Of a stretch of DNA of 64,000 nt, positions 32,679 through 40,262 are shown piece by piece. Each line of letters starts with the position of its first letter. Within the stretch, counting starts at the first letter, position 1. Source of the stretch: Planctomycetota bacterium. GTDB taxonomy: Bacteria; Planctomycetota; Phycisphaerae; Phycisphaerales; SM1A02. The position numbers were made by a program, and so were the translations under genes. The DNA is taken from NCBI GenBank assembly GCA_021414025.1, contig JAIOPG010000006.1, positions 248,001 to 312,000 on the forward strand. Reading direction: 5' to 3'. The notes beneath the pieces were generated by a model. That model did not search any database and was not told the DNA's origin. It saw only the letters and a program-made list of their open reading frames with translations.

Positions 32679-34468
32679 GCGAGGTTGGTCGCAACGATCC
32701 CTGCCCCTGCGGAAGCGGGCGGAAAGCAAAGAACTGCTGCCACCGCGCCGAGGTTCCCGCCGCCAAGGTGGGCTCGGTCGTGCTGCCGGCCATGGGCGGC
32801 GCCCCGGCGCGGAAAGTGCCCAATGCGGAGGCGGTGCTGGTCGCGCTCGAGCTGCAGAAGCGACGCGAGTTGCCTCTGGCGGAGCAGATCTACGCGCAGG
32901 TGCTCGCCGCGGATCCGGACCAATCGGATGCGATGCTCTTTCTTGGCGTCCTGCGGCATCAGGTGGGTCGAAGTGCGGAGGGTGTCGAGCTGATGCGGAA
33001 GGCCGTCAAGCTCAAGCCGAACAACCGGCTCTATCTCTACAACCTGGCGAAAGTCAGCGAAGAGCTGGGCCATCTTTCGGAGTCCATCGATCTCTACCAG
33101 CGCTCCCTGAAGATCGAGCCAAGCCCCGACGCCTGCAACAACCTTGGAAGTCTGCTGCTCGGGCAGGGCCGGGTGGAGGAGGCCATCGCCTGCTACAAGC
33201 GCGGCAACGCGCTGGACCCGAGCGACATCTGGCAGCAGAGCAATCTTCTCTACGCGATGAATTTCACGGCGGATCCGGATCTGCAATCCATCTTCGAGGA
33301 GCACCGGAAATTCGGCGAGCGATACGAACGGTCCATCGCGGGCGCGGCGCCGCAGATCGCGGAATCCGACCGCGGCGCGAATCGACCGCTCCGCATCGGT
33401 TACGTCTCCGCCGACTTCCGCCAGCACTCCGTCGCCCACTTCATCGAGCCGGTCTTGGCGGCGCACGACAAGACCAAATTCGAAGTGTTCGCCTACTACA
33501 ACCAGTTTGTCGGCGACGAGATCACGCAGAGAATCGAACGCCAGGTGGCCAACTGGCGCACGATCGCCAGCTTTTCCGACGAGAAGCTGGCCGGCCTGAT
33601 CCGGGCGGACGCCATCGACATCCTGGTCGACCTTTCAGGCCACACGCCGCTGCACCGGCTGCGCACATTCGCGCTCAAGCCGGCGCCGGTGCAGGCGACC
33701 TGGCTGGGCTATCCCAACACCACGGGCCTTCGCTCGATGGACTACCGGATCACCGACGCCTTCGCGGATCCGGTCGGCATGACCGAGGCGCTGCACACCG
33801 AAAAGCTCATCCGGCTGCCCGAGAGTTTCTCCTGCTTCCTGCCCCCCGAAACTTCGCCGCCGGTCGGGCCACTGCCGGCGCTGAAGTCCGGAAGCGTCAC
33901 CTTCGGCTCCTTCAACAACTTTGCCAAGATCACTCCGCAGGTCATCGAGACGTGGGCGAATATTCTTCTGCGTCTTCCCACCGCGCGACTGGTGCTGAAG
34001 TACCGCGGTGTGGGGGAACCCGCGATGCAGGCGATGGCGCACCAGGTCTTCGCCCGGCATGGCGTGAGCGCCGAGCGGGTTCAGATGCTGGACAAGGATG
34101 CCTCGCAGATGGCCCACATGGAGCGTTACAACTCCATCGACATCGGCCTTGACCCATTTCCCTACAACGGGTCGACCACCACCTGCGACGCGCTGTGGAT
34201 GGGCGTGCCGGTGGTCACGCTCGCGGGGCGCAGCCATGTGGCTCGCGTCGGTGTGAGCCAGATGAGCAACCTGGGATTGCTGGAGCTGATCGCCCGGGAC
34301 CGGGACCACTATGTGGAGCTGGCCGTCGGATTGGCCGGCGATCTCGAGAGGCTCAAGTCACTGCGCGCCGGCTTGCGCGAACGCATGAAAGCTTCTTCAT
34401 TGATGAATCCCGAGCGGCTGACGCGCCATTTGGAGCGGGCCTATCAGGAGATGTGGACCAAACGATGA
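32675..34468 (+). CDS. SPINDLY/OGT-like TPR glycosyltransferase with N-terminal SEC-C motif (copy 1)
   Basis: 597 aa. Residues 5-21 are a SEC-C zinc motif (RNDPCPCGSGRKAKNCC). About four TPR repeats span 50-190. The GT41 catalytic region follows: RIGYVSADFRQHSVAHF near 240, DLSGHTPLHRL, PVQATWLGYPNTTG, MDYRITDA, the lysine in RLVLKY, and the nucleotide-sugar loop GLDPFPYNGSTTTCDALW near 493. Family enzymes transfer GlcNAc or fucose to Ser/Thr of cytoplasmic proteins; donor unproven here. It stands apart from the array, translationally coupled to tyrA. Confidence 0.88.
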   Translation: MSEVGRNDPCPCGSGRKAKNCCHRAEVPAAKVGSVVLPAMGGAPARKVPNAEAVLVALELQKRRELPLAEQIYAQVLAADPDQSDAMLFLGVLRHQVGRSAEGVELMRKAVKLKPNNRLYLYNLAKVSEELGHLSESIDLYQRSLKIEPSPDACNNLGSLLLGQGRVEEAIACYKRGNALDPSDIWQQSNLLYAMNFTADPDLQSIFEEHRKFGERYERSIAGAAPQIAESDRGANRPLRIGYVSADFRQHSVAHFIEPVLAAHDKTKFEVFAYYNQFVGDEITQRIERQVANWRTIASFSDEKLAGLIRADAIDILVDLSGHTPLHRLRTFALKPAPVQATWLGYPNTTGLRSMDYRITDAFADPVGMTEALHTEKLIRLPESFSCFLPPETSPPVGPLPALKSGSVTFGSFNNFAKITPQVIETWANILLRLPTARLVLKYRGVGEPAMQAMAHQVFARHGVSAERVQMLDKDASQMAHMERYNSIDIGLDPFPYNGSTTTCDALWMGVPVVTLAGRSHVARVGVSQMSNLGLLELIARDRDHYVELAVGLAGDLERLKSLRAGLRERMKASSLMNPERLTRHLERAYQEMWTKR

Positions 34469-34515
34469 AGGGAAGCGGCAAAATTCGCGAAACTGCATAA
34501 ACCCGCAAACTCACT

Positions 34516-34521
34516 TATACT
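34516..34521 (+). promoter_or_regulatory. -10 box TATACT for the Ysc84 gene
   Basis: TATACT, 48 nt before the ATG at 34570; GGAG lies between. -35 is weak (CTGCAT region). Confidence 0.5.
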
Positions 34522-34569
34522 TGCCCCTCGTCTTATTCTGAATCAAACCACTTTCAATTGGAGATCACA

Positions 34570-35130
34570 ATGCGAATCAAGTTCCTGTCTGCTGTGTTGC
34601 TTGCGTGCTGCCTCGGGGCGTGCTCGACCCCAAAGACCGCTGAACAGCGGAAGTCCCTCGCGGACACCGTTCAGACCGTCATCTCGGACATCAAGTTCCA
34701 GGATCCCACCATCAACAAGTTCTTCACCGACAGCTATGGCTACGCGGTGATTCCCGCCGTCGGCAAGGGCGGCTTCATCATCTCCGGCGCCGGCGGCGAC
34801 GGAGAGGTGTGGAAGGGCGGCAAGCTGGCCGGCTTCTGCACCATGGGCCAGGCCTCGATCGGCGCGACCGTCGGCGGCCAGGGCTTCAACGAGTTCATCT
34901 TCTTCAAGGATGCGGCCACCTACGACTCCTTCGTCGCGGGCAAGTTCGCCCTGGCGGCGCAGACCTCCGCGGTCATCGTCTCCTCCGGCGCCGGCGCCGC
35001 AGCCGGATACCAGAACGGCGTGGCGGTTTTCGTGAACGGACTCTCGGGCGCGATGCTCGAGGCTTCTGTCGGCGGCCAGAACTTCAAGTTCGTGCCGGCC
35101 CCCGGCGTTGCAGCCCCTGCGAAGAAGTGA
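34570..35130 (+). CDS. Ysc84/SYLF-domain lipoprotein
   Basis: 186 aa. Lipoprotein signal with lipobox LGAC (Cys about residue 18). The rest is a SYLF (Ysc84) lipid-binding domain: a long helix (SLADTVQTVISDIKF), then the diagnostic GYAVIPAVGKGGFI, GGDGEVWKGG, and repeated Gly/Ala strands QASIGATVGGQGFNEFIFF. SYLF domains bind phosphoinositides in eukaryotes; in bacteria they are exported, function unknown. ATG chosen at 34570 (GGAG upstream) rather than 34558. Single gene with its own promoter and terminator. Confidence 0.88.
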   Translation: MRIKFLSAVLLACCLGACSTPKTAEQRKSLADTVQTVISDIKFQDPTINKFFTDSYGYAVIPAVGKGGFIISGAGGDGEVWKGGKLAGFCTMGQASIGATVGGQGFNEFIFFKDAATYDSFVAGKFALAAQTSAVIVSSGAGAAAGYQNGVAVFVNGLSGAMLEASVGGQNFKFVPAPGVAAPAKK

Positions 35131-35170
35131 TTCGCGGGTCCGTTTCGAGTCTGATTTGAAAAACATGATT

Positions 35171-35210
35171 CCCCGGCGTGCTTCAAACCGCGCCGGGGTT
35201 TTTTGTTTTT
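35171..35210 (+). terminator. Rho-independent terminator after the Ysc84 gene
   Basis: CCCCGGCG/CGCCGGGG 8-bp stem (35171-35178 with 35191-35198), 12-nt loop, then TTTTTTGTTTTT. Confidence 0.9.
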
Positions 35211-35216
35211 GCGCGT

Positions 35217-35246
35217 TTGGGCTGGGAAGAGCATTGCTCTTAGAAT
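35217..35246 (+). promoter_or_regulatory. Promoter of trhO (TTGGGC-18-TAGAAT)
   Basis: -35-like TTGGGC at 35217-35222 directly after the terminator, 18-nt spacer, -10 TAGAAT at 35241-35246. The -10 box overlaps the annotated ATG at 35245, so the true start may be the in-frame TTG at 35254. Confidence 0.5.
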
Positions 35247-36102
35247 GGCCGCGTTGTTCACCAATATTTCCACCTATCTTTTCGCGCCGTTGAGCGGGCT
35301 GTCGGAGCTTCGCGAACGGCTCCGCGTCCTCTGTCGCGACGCCAACCTCAAGGGCACCATCATGCTGAGCCCGGAGGGGATCAACCTTTTCGTGGCGGGG
35401 ACGCGGGAGGGCGTCGACGCGCTGCTGGCCGAGCTCCGCGGCGTTCCGGGCCTTGAGAATCTGCGCCCCAAAGAAAGCTTCAGCGCCAAGCAGCCCTTCC
35501 GCCGCATGCTGGTGAAAGTGAAGAAGGAGATCATCGCCTTCGGCGTGGAGGGCATCGATCCGGCCCGGCGCACCAGCCGGAAGCTTCCGCCGCGCACGCT
35601 GAAGCAGTGGCTCGATGAGGGCAAGCCGGTCACGCTGCTGGACACGCGCAACGACTACGAGATCAAGATGGGCACCTTCCGCGGCGCGCGGCCCGCGGGA
35701 GTCCGGCACTTCCGCGACTTTCCCCGCGCGGTCGAGCGGCTGCCGGAGGAGATGAAGCGGCAGCCCCTGGTCATGTTCTGCACTGGCGGCATCCGCTGCG
35801 AAAAGGCCGGGCCCTACATGGAGCGCGTCGGGTTTGAAAATGTCTTCCAGCTGGACGGCGGCATCCTCAAGTACTTCGAAGAGTGCGGCGGCGCGCACTA
35901 CGAGGGTGAGTGCTTCGTCTTCGACCGCCGCGTCGGCGTCGACCCGCAGTTGCGCGAGACGAAATCCGCCTGCTGCTTCCGATGTCAGATGCCGCTGACC
36001 GTGGCGGAGCAGGGGAGCCCGCTCTACGTTGTGGGGGTCTCCTGCCCGAACTGCGCCGGACGCGGCGCACGGGCTCGCGACAGGGCGGCGCTGCGCGACT
36101 AG
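35245..36102 (+). CDS. trhO: tRNA uridine(34) hydroxylase TrhO (rhodanese-like, UPF0176)
   Basis: 285 aa. N-terminal acylphosphatase-like domain ([18 protein letters not shown]), then a rhodanese domain with active-site [10 protein letters not shown] near residue 180, and a C-terminal zinc-type region with CCFRCQ and CPNC. TrhO uses O2 to hydroxylate uridine 34 of some tRNAs, the first step of cmo5U/mo5U wobble modification. The ATG at 35245 overlaps a TAGAAT -10 box; a TTG at 35254 would give leaderless spacing like other genes here, and loses only MAA. Confidence 0.88.
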   Translation: MAALFTNISTYLFAPLSGLSELRERLRVLCRDANLKGTIMLSPEGINLFVAGTREGVDALLAELRGVPGLENLRPKESFSAKQPFRRMLVKVKKEIIAFGVEGIDPARRTSRKLPPRTLKQWLDEGKPVTLLDTRNDYEIKMGTFRGARPAGVRHFRDFPRAVERLPEEMKRQPLVMFCTGGIRCEKAGPYMERVGFENVFQLDGGILKYFEECGGAHYEGECFVFDRRVGVDPQLRETKSACCFRCQMPLTVAEQGSPLYVVGVSCPNCAGRGARARDRAALRD

Positions 36103-36105
36103 GAT
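36100..36105 (+). promoter_or_regulatory. -10-like TAGGAT, 7 nt before the membrane-protein start
   Basis: Begins in the trhO stop codon; seven bases then ATG at 36113; no Shine-Dalgarno. Confidence 0.4.
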
Positions 36106-36112
36106 TCGACGC

Positions 36113-36808
36113 ATGGCCAGCACCGAGCCATCCAACGTCGCACCCCCGCGCCGCAACCCCACCGCCGCGGCCGCGCTGCTGGCTGTCGGGGTCGCCTCTC
36201 TTCTGGATCTGGCAACCTCAACCTCGCTGAGCCTGACCGACCAGTCGCCCTCGTTCTACGTGCTGATGTTCCGGTTCGCCGATGACTACTCGAGCCCGGT
36301 CGCGCTGGCGAGCGCGGCAGTGGCGGGCCTGCTCTGGGTGATCCGTTCTCCGAGGGTCTTTCGCTACTTCTTCGACCTTGCGCTCTGGATGGCCATGATC
36401 GCCCTGCTGGACAATCTGGTCGGGCTGATCGTCAGCCTTTTCGACAAGCAGGACAACCCCAAGTTTCTGCTGCTTTCGGCGAGCCTGGTCTACCTCGAAA
36501 ACATCGCGGTCTTCACGGCCTATTACTGGCGCTTCGACCACATCCACCATCGCGAGTTGGCCCCCGGCGAGACGTGCCATCCGGGCATCGTCTTTCCCCA
36601 CCACACCATGACGTTCAAGACGCTGCGCGGATGGCGTCCGAAGATCGTGGACTATCTCTTCCTCTCCTTCAACACCTCCAGCACCTTCGGTCCGACGCTG
36701 CCGATTCCGTTGCGCGGCTCGATCCAGCTGGGCATGATGCTGCAGGTGACCATTGCCATGGCCGTGCTGGTGATGCTGGCGGCGCGGGCCATCGGCCTGA
36801 TCAGCTAA
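36113..36808 (+). CDS. Multi-spanning membrane protein, possibly ion-channel related
   Basis: 231 aa with five to six hydrophobic segments. The C-terminal part reads YLFLSFNTSSTFGPTLP followed by a long hydrophobic helix; a TSSTFGP re-entrant segment between two helices is reminiscent of the pore loop of bacterial two-TM channels (TTVGYGD), though the selectivity residues do not match. A His-rich segment (DHIHHRELAP) lies between helices 4 and 5. I do not recognise a family. It begins 10 nt after trhO and its stop abuts the stop of the convergent epimerase gene. Confidence 0.7.
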   Translation: MASTEPSNVAPPRRNPTAAAALLAVGVASLLDLATSTSLSLTDQSPSFYVLMFRFADDYSSPVALASAAVAGLLWVIRSPRVFRYFFDLALWMAMIALLDNLVGLIVSLFDKQDNPKFLLLSASLVYLENIAVFTAYYWRFDHIHHRELAPGETCHPGIVFPHHTMTFKTLRGWRPKIVDYLFLSFNTSSTFGPTLPIPLRGSIQLGMMLQVTIAMAVLVMLAARAIGLIS

Positions 36809-37792
36809 TTAAATCCAGTGCTGCTGCCGGTACCAGTGCACCGCGTCCAGCGTGGACTCCTCGACGCCGCGCGGGGTCAGGCCGAGTTCGCGGAGGCTCG
36901 CCGAGGGATCGAAGTGCATCGAGCGCCGCGTGAGCCGCACTCCCGCGACAGTGGCCATGGGCATGCTGTGTGTGACGAGATCAGCCCACTGCTCGCTGAG
37001 CCATCCCACCGAAAGCGCCAGCGGATAGGGAACCTGCAGGCGCGGAGGCCGGCGCTGCACGATCCTTCCCAGCACTTCGAGCCATTGGATCAGGCGCACG
37101 TTGTGGCCGCCGAGCAGGTAGCGAACGCCGGGGCGGCCCCGCTGCATGGCGCGCACCAATCCATCGGCGGCATCGCGCACGTCGATCAAGTTCATCCGGC
37201 AGTCGAGGTAGGCCGGCAATTGTCCGCGGCAGAAAGCGACCGCGAGCCGAGTCGGCGGCGTCTGGTTGTGGTCGCCCGGGCCGATCGGCAGAGTCGGACT
37301 GCAAACGATGACGGGGGCGCCGCCCTCGGCGAGACGAAAGGCCGCGAGCTCCGCCCGAAACTTGCTGAGGCAGTAGGGGCCGATCATGTCCTCCTCTTTG
37401 AAGCGCGCCGACTCGACGGCGCCGCCGTTTGACTTCGCCGTGGAGAGGATGCTCTCGGTGCTGACATAGAGCACGCGCCGGGCGCCGTTTTCCAGCGCGG
37501 CGCGAAGGACGTTGAGGGCGCCGACGTGATTGACCGCGTCGAACTCGCTCCGGTCCTGTCGCCAGAGATTGGGGTCGGCGGCGAGGTGGTAGACGAACTC
37601 GCAGCCGCGCGTCGCGTTGCGCATCGCCGCGGCGTCGCGGATGTCCCCACGAATCAGCTCCACGCGATCCAGCGGCAGATGGCCGGCCTCCGCAGTGGGG
37701 CGCTCCAGCACGCGCACAGATTCGCCGCCATCGACCAACTGCCGCACCAGGTGCGAGCCGATGAAGCCCGCGCCGCCGGTCACCAGGTTCAT
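36809..37792 (-). CDS. NAD(P)-dependent nucleoside-sugar epimerase/dehydratase (HpnA-like)
   Basis: 327-aa extended SDR. NAD motif TGGAGFIGSH at residues 5-14, RGDIRD, FVYHLAADPNLW, VSTESIL for the Ser strand and catalytic Y-C-L-S-K. The AADxxLW segment is shared with the hopanoid-associated sugar epimerase HpnA, so a lipid or steroid-like substrate is possible besides a nucleotide sugar. ATG at 37792 overlaps the stop of the PanE-like gene (ATGA), giving the operon phosphoesterase, PanE-like, epimerase. Confidence 0.85.
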   Translation of the reverse strand: MNLVTGGAGFIGSHLVRQLVDGGESVRVLERPTAEAGHLPLDRVELIRGDIRDAAAMRNATRGCEFVYHLAADPNLWRQDRSEFDAVNHVGALNVLRAALENGARRVLYVSTESILSTAKSNGGAVESARFKEEDMIGPYCLSKFRAELAAFRLAEGGAPVIVCSPTLPIGPGDHNQTPPTRLAVAFCRGQLPAYLDCRMNLIDVRDAADGLVRAMQRGRPGVRYLLGGHNVRLIQWLEVLGRIVQRRPPRLQVPYPLALSVGWLSEQWADLVTHSMPMATVAGVRLTRRSMHFDPSASLRELGLTPRGVEESTLDAVHWYRQQHWI

Positions 37793-38802
37793 GCCAGCGC
37801 CCCCGCAGGAAGCATTCCGGCCAATTGGCGAAGATGTTCCCGCGCGGGAGCGAGGCGTTCGCGCGAGATCCGCTCCACCAGTGCGACAACCGCCTGGTTG
37901 ATCGGGCATGGACCAGGGCCGGCGAGCCGCACGAGATGTCCGTTGTAGGCGTCCACCTCGGTGCGCCCGCTGCCCATGTCCGGGCTCATTGAGCAGTAGG
38001 TTCCGCGCAGCGATGGCCGGAAGAAGTGGCCCATGAGCGCGGGAAGCAGCGGCGTCCGGAGGATGCGCATGACCGTGTCGGGGTGGAAGGGGCCAATCCT
38101 TTCCATGGACAGTCCGGCGCGGCGCAGGATGGTGTAGTTCTCGCGCAGCAGACCGAAGAAGAGCCCCCGCGCCAGCGGATCGGAGAGCAGCTCGGCGTTG
38201 TCCACGCCCGCGCCCGCGGCCAGCGGCGAGATCGCGGCGTTGTACATGAGCTTGGTTGATTTGTAGGGGCGGACATCAATCACGCGCTCCACGGGAAAGA
38301 TTCCGCCCTTGGCGAGCGCGGCGGCGAGTGCGTCGATGCGCGCGAGCTCGTCGCCGCTCGCCTCACGCCGCGGACCGATGTGCAATGAGCCAGCCCTCGT
38401 AATTCGCGCGGCGGGCCGATCGGCGGGGCAATGGGAGACGAATGAGGCGATGGCTTCCGCGGGATGGTCCAGTTGCTCCAGTTGCGGGTCATATCCATTC
38501 TGGATCGGCACCAGAAATCGCGAATCCGGAATCCGCCGCAGCACGGCGGCGTTGTCGAAGGTCTTCACGCATAGGAGCACGGGCGTCTCGGCGGGCGCCG
38601 ACCATTCGTCGAAATTTTCGAAGCGGGCGGGCTGCGCGGGAAATCCCTCAAGCGACATGCCATCGCGGCGCCCTGCGGCGACCTTCGCGGCGTTCGACTC
38701 GACCAGGGTCACTTCCCAGCCGGCCCGCGCCAAACTCATCGCGGCGGCGATGCCGATGCCGCCGGCGCCGACCACATGCGCGGACGGAGTCACGATCGAC
38801 AC
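37789..38802 (-). CDS. Ketopantoate reductase family (PanE/ApbA-like) oxidoreductase
   Basis: 337 aa. NADP motif VGAGGIGIAAA at residues 11-21; second domain has KSTKLMYNAAISPLAA, where the Lys matches the catalytic Lys of PanE, and the C-terminal GRTEVDAYNG with PINQAVVALV is the family end. PanE reduces 2-dehydropantoate to pantoate for coenzyme A, but many paralogues act on other 2-oxo acids. GTG at 38802 or 38793 could start it; neither has a good site, consistent with read-through from the phosphoesterase gene 18 nt upstream. Confidence 0.82.
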   Translation of the reverse strand: MSIVTPSAHVVGAGGIGIAAAMSLARAGWEVTLVESNAAKVAAGRRDGMSLEGFPAQPARFENFDEWSAPAETPVLLCVKTFDNAAVLRRIPDSRFLVPIQNGYDPQLEQLDHPAEAIASFVSHCPADRPAARITRAGSLHIGPRREASGDELARIDALAAALAKGGIFPVERVIDVRPYKSTKLMYNAAISPLAAGAGVDNAELLSDPLARGLFFGLLRENYTILRRAGLSMERIGPFHPDTVMRILRTPLLPALMGHFFRPSLRGTYCSMSPDMGSGRTEVDAYNGHLVRLAGPGPCPINQAVVALVERISRERLAPAREHLRQLAGMLPAGALA

Positions 38803-38820
38803 CGGAAGGCGCGGCCGGCC

Positions 38821-39810
38821 TCAGGCATGTTCGGCCTTCCATCCGTAGGTCTTGTACTCGTGCTCGAAGGATCCGTCGCTGTAGAGGTCGATCACGCCGA
38901 AGCCCTCGCTCACTCCCTGCAGCGGGCCCTTCCACCAGTTGGCGCTGACGGCGCCGTCGCAGATGTAGGTGACCCCGTCGGTGGAGCAGCGATCCAGCAG
39001 ATGCATGTGGCCGGAGAGGCAGAGCTTGACGCCGTTGGCCGCGAAGAGCTTGTGCAGCGCGGCGCAGTCGGAGTGCATGGCCGACGCCGAAAGGGGATAG
39101 TCGGTGCCGCGAGCCTCCTGCGGGCGCGCCTTGCCGTAGGTGATCGGCGTCAGGCTCATGATGGGAATGTGCGAAACCACCAGCACGGGGCTCCCGGCGG
39201 GGCGCCCCTTCAGGTCCTTTACGAGCCACTCGGTCTGCTCGTCATCGCAGAAGGCGGTGTAGCTGCCTTCTCCCTGGGGCTGGACGCTGTCGAGCATGAC
39301 GAAGTGCCATCCGCCCTGATCGAAGGAGTAGAAGCGGTTGGGCAGGCCATACATCTCGGCGGCGTACTTCTTGCCCCAGTCCGACTCGGCGCCGGTGGTG
39401 CCGCTGCTCTTTTTGTTCCAGCCGAAGATGTCGTGGTTGCCGATCGTGTGCCGCGCGGGAATGCCGCACTCCTTCGCGAAGGTCGACGTGAACATCTTCT
39501 TCAGGTCGCTGGCGCGAGCGGCCTTGGCCTCGAAGACATCCATCACGCCGTCGCCGCCGGTCAGGATCAGGTCGGGCTTGGCTTCAAGCGACTGCGTCTG
39601 ATGAAGACACTGAGCCACACCGCGGTCGGCGCCGAGCTCGGGCTGGATGTGCATGTCGGTCAGATGCGCCACGCGGAGCGATTTCTTGCGCGGGGAGGGC
39701 GGCGCTGGAACGGGCGGTGCCTGCCCGGACAGGGAGCGGAAACCCATCGCGGGCATGACGGCGGCCAGTGCGGTGGTGGCGAGGAAGGATCGGCGGTTGA
39801 GGGGACGCAT
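38821..39810 (-). CDS. Tat-exported calcineurin-like metallophosphoesterase
   Basis: 329 aa. N-terminus MRPLNRRSFLATTALAA is a twin-arginine signal, so the enzyme folds before export. Binuclear metal site residues follow in order: TDMHIQP (DxH), GGDGVMD, GNHD, SHIP and GHMH. Substrate unknown; similar proteins act on phosphodiesters or phosphoproteins. ATG at 39810 is six bases after TACCCT, which decides it over the TTG at 39816. Heads a three-gene run with the PanE-like and epimerase genes. Confidence 0.88.
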   Translation of the reverse strand: MRPLNRRSFLATTALAAVMPAMGFRSLSGQAPPVPAPPSPRKKSLRVAHLTDMHIQPELGADRGVAQCLHQTQSLEAKPDLILTGGDGVMDVFEAKAARASDLKKMFTSTFAKECGIPARHTIGNHDIFGWNKKSSGTTGAESDWGKKYAAEMYGLPNRFYSFDQGGWHFVMLDSVQPQGEGSYTAFCDDEQTEWLVKDLKGRPAGSPVLVVSHIPIMSLTPITYGKARPQEARGTDYPLSASAMHSDCAALHKLFAANGVKLCLSGHMHLLDRCSTDGVTYICDGAVSANWWKGPLQGVSEGFGVIDLYSDGSFEHEYKTYGWKAEHA

Positions 39811-39816
39811 GCCCAA

Positions 39817-39822
39817 AGGGTA
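39817..39822 (-). promoter_or_regulatory. -10-like TACCCT, 6 nt before phosphoesterase start
   Basis: TACCCT, TTGGGC, ATG. No Shine-Dalgarno; leaderless spacing. Confidence 0.5.
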
Positions 39823-39834
39823 ACGCGGCCCCGC

Positions 39835-40188
39835 TCAACTTCCGCGGTAGGTCGAATAGCCGAAGGGGCTCAGCAGCAGCGGCACATGGTGGTGCCGGGC
39901 CGCGTCGGTCACGCGAAATTCGATCGCGACCGTTGGGAAAAAGGTCTCGATGTTCTTCTCGGCGAACCACGCGCCGGTGGCGAAGGTCATCCGGTAGATC
40001 CCAGCGTTGAGCTTGCCGCCGCTGAGGAAGTTGCGCACGCGCCCATCGTCGTCGGTGCGTGCCGATTGAAGGTCGGCCCAGGTCTCGCCCTTGAGGATCT
40101 GGCAGTGCACCAGGACGCCCGCCGCGGGCAGCCCGCTGGCGGTGTTCAAGACATGCGTGGAGAGTCCGTGCATCGCGGCCTGGGTCAC
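39835..40188 (-). CDS. hiuH: 5-hydroxyisourate hydrolase (transthyretin-like)
   Basis: 117 aa; hydrolyses 5-hydroxyisourate, the urate oxidase product. N-terminal LSTHVLNTASGLPAAG holds one active-site His, RTDDDGR the Arg, HHHVPLLLSPFGYSTYRGS the last His and the family-defining C-terminal YRGS. GTG at 40188 lies six bases after TAGCCT, supporting it over the ATG at 40173. Divergent from the malate synthase-allantoicase fusion, with which it shares a 74-nt control region. Urate oxidase and OHCU decarboxylase are not in the window. Confidence 0.93.
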   Translation of the reverse strand: MTQAAMHGLSTHVLNTASGLPAAGVLVHCQILKGETWADLQSARTDDDGRVRNFLSGGKLNAGIYRMTFATGAWFAEKNIETFFPTVAIEFRVTDAARHHHVPLLLSPFGYSTYRGS

Positions 40189-40194
40189 GGAGTC

Positions 40195-40200
40195 AGGCTA
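40195..40200 (-). promoter_or_regulatory. -10-like TAGCCT, 6 nt before hiuH start
   Basis: TAGCCT, six bases, GTG at 40188. Faces the TATCTT box of the fusion gene 50 bp away. Confidence 0.5.
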
Positions 40201-40250
40201 AATCAGATCAACGCTTCGGTCAACGATCCGGCGCGTCGCGGCGTGACGGG

Positions 40251-40256
40251 TATCTT
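40251..40256 (+). promoter_or_regulatory. -10-like TATCTT, 6 nt before the fusion-gene start
   Basis: TATCTT, GCGGCG, GTG at 40263; no Shine-Dalgarno. Confidence 0.5.
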
Positions 40257-40262
40257 GCGGCG

